From Kiloniellaceae bacterium (lineage in GTDB: Bacteria; Pseudomonadota; Alphaproteobacteria; Kiloniellales; Kiloniellaceae), in NCBI GenBank assembly GCA_009377535.1, contig WHTV01000028.1, positions 1-42,207 of the forward strand: a stretch of DNA of 42,207 bases, given 5' to 3'. The translations under genes were made by a program, and so were the position numbers. Shown here piece after piece: positions 40,986-42,207 of this stretch; within the stretch, counting starts at the first letter, position 1, and each line of letters begins with the position of its first letter. A model generated the notes under the pieces. That model ran no database searches. It had not been told where the DNA came from and was given only the letters and a program-made list of their open reading frames with translations.

Positions 40986-42207
40986 ATGAATGCTGTTCGT
41001 TTTTGCGATGTGGCCGCCTTTGTCTGTGACTACTGGTGGCGCGCGCGATGGCTGCTCGCCGGCGCGCTCGCGACCATGCTGGCGGCCACGGTCTGCGACG
41101 TTTTCCTGCCGCTGCTGGCCGGCGCCCTCATCGACTCGCTGGTCGACGTTTCGAGCGACAGCCGGCCGCAGCAGGTCCGGCGCGCCTTTGCGGCGCTGGC
41201 GGCGGTGATCGCCGTCACCGCCGGCTTTCAGCTGCTGCGCGAAATCTCCTACCGCTTCTGGGTGCCCCTGGCGACGGTGACCATGCAGCGCATCGCCTGC
41301 GATGCCTTCAGCCGCGTGCAGCGCTTCAGCGCCGACTGGCACGCCAGCAGCTTTGCCGGCGCCACCGTGCGTAAGATCTCGCGCGGCATGTGGGCTTACG
41401 ACCTCTTCGCCGATACCTTCTACCTCGGCTTCGTTCCGGCGGCCGTCATCCTGGTCGGCGTGACGGCGAACCTCTTTGTGCACTGGCCCGTGATGGGCGC
41501 CTACGTACTGGTCGCGGTGACGGTCTACGTCGCCGTCAGCGTGCTGCTGGCGGTCCGCTACATCGCACCGGCCAACGTGGTGATGAACGCCGCGGACTCG
41601 GCACTGGGCGCGGCGCTGGCCGATGCGGTGAGCTGCAATCCGACGGTGAAGTCTTTCGGGGCCGAGCTGCGCGAAGACGAGCGCTTCTTCGCCGTCGCCG
41701 ATCGCTGGCGGGACCGGGCGCGGCACGCCTGGCGGCGGGAGATAAACGGCAGCGCCACGCAGTCCTTCATGACCCTGGTGCTGCTCGGCGGTCTGCTGAC
41801 CCTTGCCCTGTGGCACTGGTCGGAGGGCGAGGCCTCGCCGGGCGACGTGGCCTTCGTGCTGACGAGCTACTTCGTCATCAACGGCTACCTGCGGGAAGTC
41901 GGTGCCCACGTGCGCAACCTGCAGCAGGCGGTGAACGAAATCGAGGATCTCGTGCGCTTCCGGCAGCAGCCTCCGAAGATCCTCGAGCAAGCGGGCGCCA
42001 GGGCACTGCTGGCCACGGTGGGGCGCATCGAGCTGGACCGCGTGACTTTCGCCTACGGCAACCAGCCGCGGCCGATCTATGCCGACTTCTCGCTGCAGAT
42101 CGCAGCCGGCGAGCGCGTCGCGCTGGTCGGTCCCTCGGGCAGCGGCAAGTCGACCTTCGTGAAGCTGCTCCAGCGTCTCTACGATATCGACGCCGGGCGC
42201 ATCCTGA
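40986..42207 (+). CDS. ABC transporter, fused permease and ATPase (MsbA/ABCB type), 3' end cut by window edge
   Basis: 407 codons are present and the gene continues beyond the window. An N-terminal transmembrane domain (residues about 1-320) holds six hydrophobic segments, including DVFLPLLAGALIDSLVDV and FYLGFVPAAVILVGVTANLFV. The nucleotide-binding domain follows, with IELDRVTFAYGNQPRP and Walker A GPSGSGKST. The window ends shortly after Walker A, so the signature and Walker B motifs are not seen. It starts at the ATG at 40986 in a structured upstream region; a TTG at 40959 is in frame. The type is that of homodimeric lipid or multidrug exporters; the substrate is unknown. Confidence 0.9.
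   Translation, partial: MNAVRFCDVAAFVCDYWWRARWLLAGALATMLAATVCDVFLPLLAGALIDSLVDVSSDSRPQQVRRAFAALAAVIAVTAGFQLLREISYRFWVPLATVTMQRIACDAFSRVQRFSADWHASSFAGATVRKISRGMWAYDLFADTFYLGFVPAAVILVGVTANLFVHWPVMGAYVLVAVTVYVAVSVLLAVRYIAPANVVMNAADSALGAALADAVSCNPTVKSFGAELREDERFFAVADRWRDRARHAWRREINGSATQSFMTLVLLGGLLTLALWHWSEGEASPGDVAFVLTSYFVINGYLREVGAHVRNLQQAVNEIEDLVRFRQQPPKILEQAGARALLATVGRIELDRVTFAYGNQPRPIYADFSLQIAAGERVALVGPSGSGKSTFVKLLQRLYDIDAGRIL

Overview
The window is GC-rich, densely packed DNA without insertion sequences, tRNAs, rRNAs or CRISPR arrays. Gene content (XoxF-type methanol dehydrogenase, glutathione-dependent formaldehyde oxidation, TRAP transporters, PAS_5 and DUF6356 proteins, NfeD-slipin pair, many GTG/TTG starts and ATGA overlaps) points to an alphaproteobacterium, probably in Rhodospirillales sensu lato. 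The genus is not determined.

Bases 67-18600 are a methanol/lanthanide island. Its core, on the minus strand, is xoxF (PQQ methanol dehydrogenase with the lanthanide-type Asp-Tyr-Asp site), a c-type cytochrome (xoxG) and a XoxJ-type binding protein fused to a rhodanese-like Cys-Trp-motif domain. An NMT1/SsuABC-type ABC importer lies just upstream of xoxF. A second minus-strand operon (11058-6863) encodes a small cysteine protein, a Tat-type zinc metallohydrolase, a SoxYZ-like carrier, an unknown exported protein, and the ATPase and permease of the ABC system known as PedBC in Pseudomonas putida. Its binding protein and beta-propeller partner (PedA1/PedA2 type) head a third minus-strand operon (4233-67), which continues into four exported proteins I cannot assign. 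Between these two transporter halves, on the plus strand, sit flhA and fghA, which take formaldehyde to formate through glutathione. Working model: lanthanide is imported for XoxF, XoxF oxidises methanol to formaldehyde using XoxG, and FlhA/FghA detoxify the formaldehyde. A GFA-family protein (18163-18600) closes the island. No mxaF, pqq, TonB receptor or lanmodulin gene is present in the window.

Bases 18717-20626 hold a LysR regulator divergent from an aldo/keto reductase. Bases 20731-32105 are a catabolic block. A minus-strand operon encodes a serine-glyoxylate-type aminotransferase, a complete TRAP transporter, a crotonase-fold protein lacking both usual catalytic glutamates, a class III CoA-transferase and a GlcG/HbpS protein. 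It diverges from a large FAD/Fe-S D-2-hydroxyacid dehydrogenase followed by a GntR regulator and a PhyH-type dioxygenase. The set suggests import and oxidation of a 2-hydroxy acid, with glyoxylate or a 2-oxo acid entering amino-acid metabolism; the substrate is unknown.

Bases 32102-42207 are general chromosomal genes: a GNAT protein with an unknown C-terminal half, a PAS_5 protein, a second GFA protein, a META lipoprotein, a ChaN-like protein, DUF6356, an Lrp/AsnC regulator, slipin, NfeD, an unknown membrane-anchored protein, and an ABC exporter cut by the right edge. Three convergent pairs here share a 4-base overlap in which the stop codons interlock.
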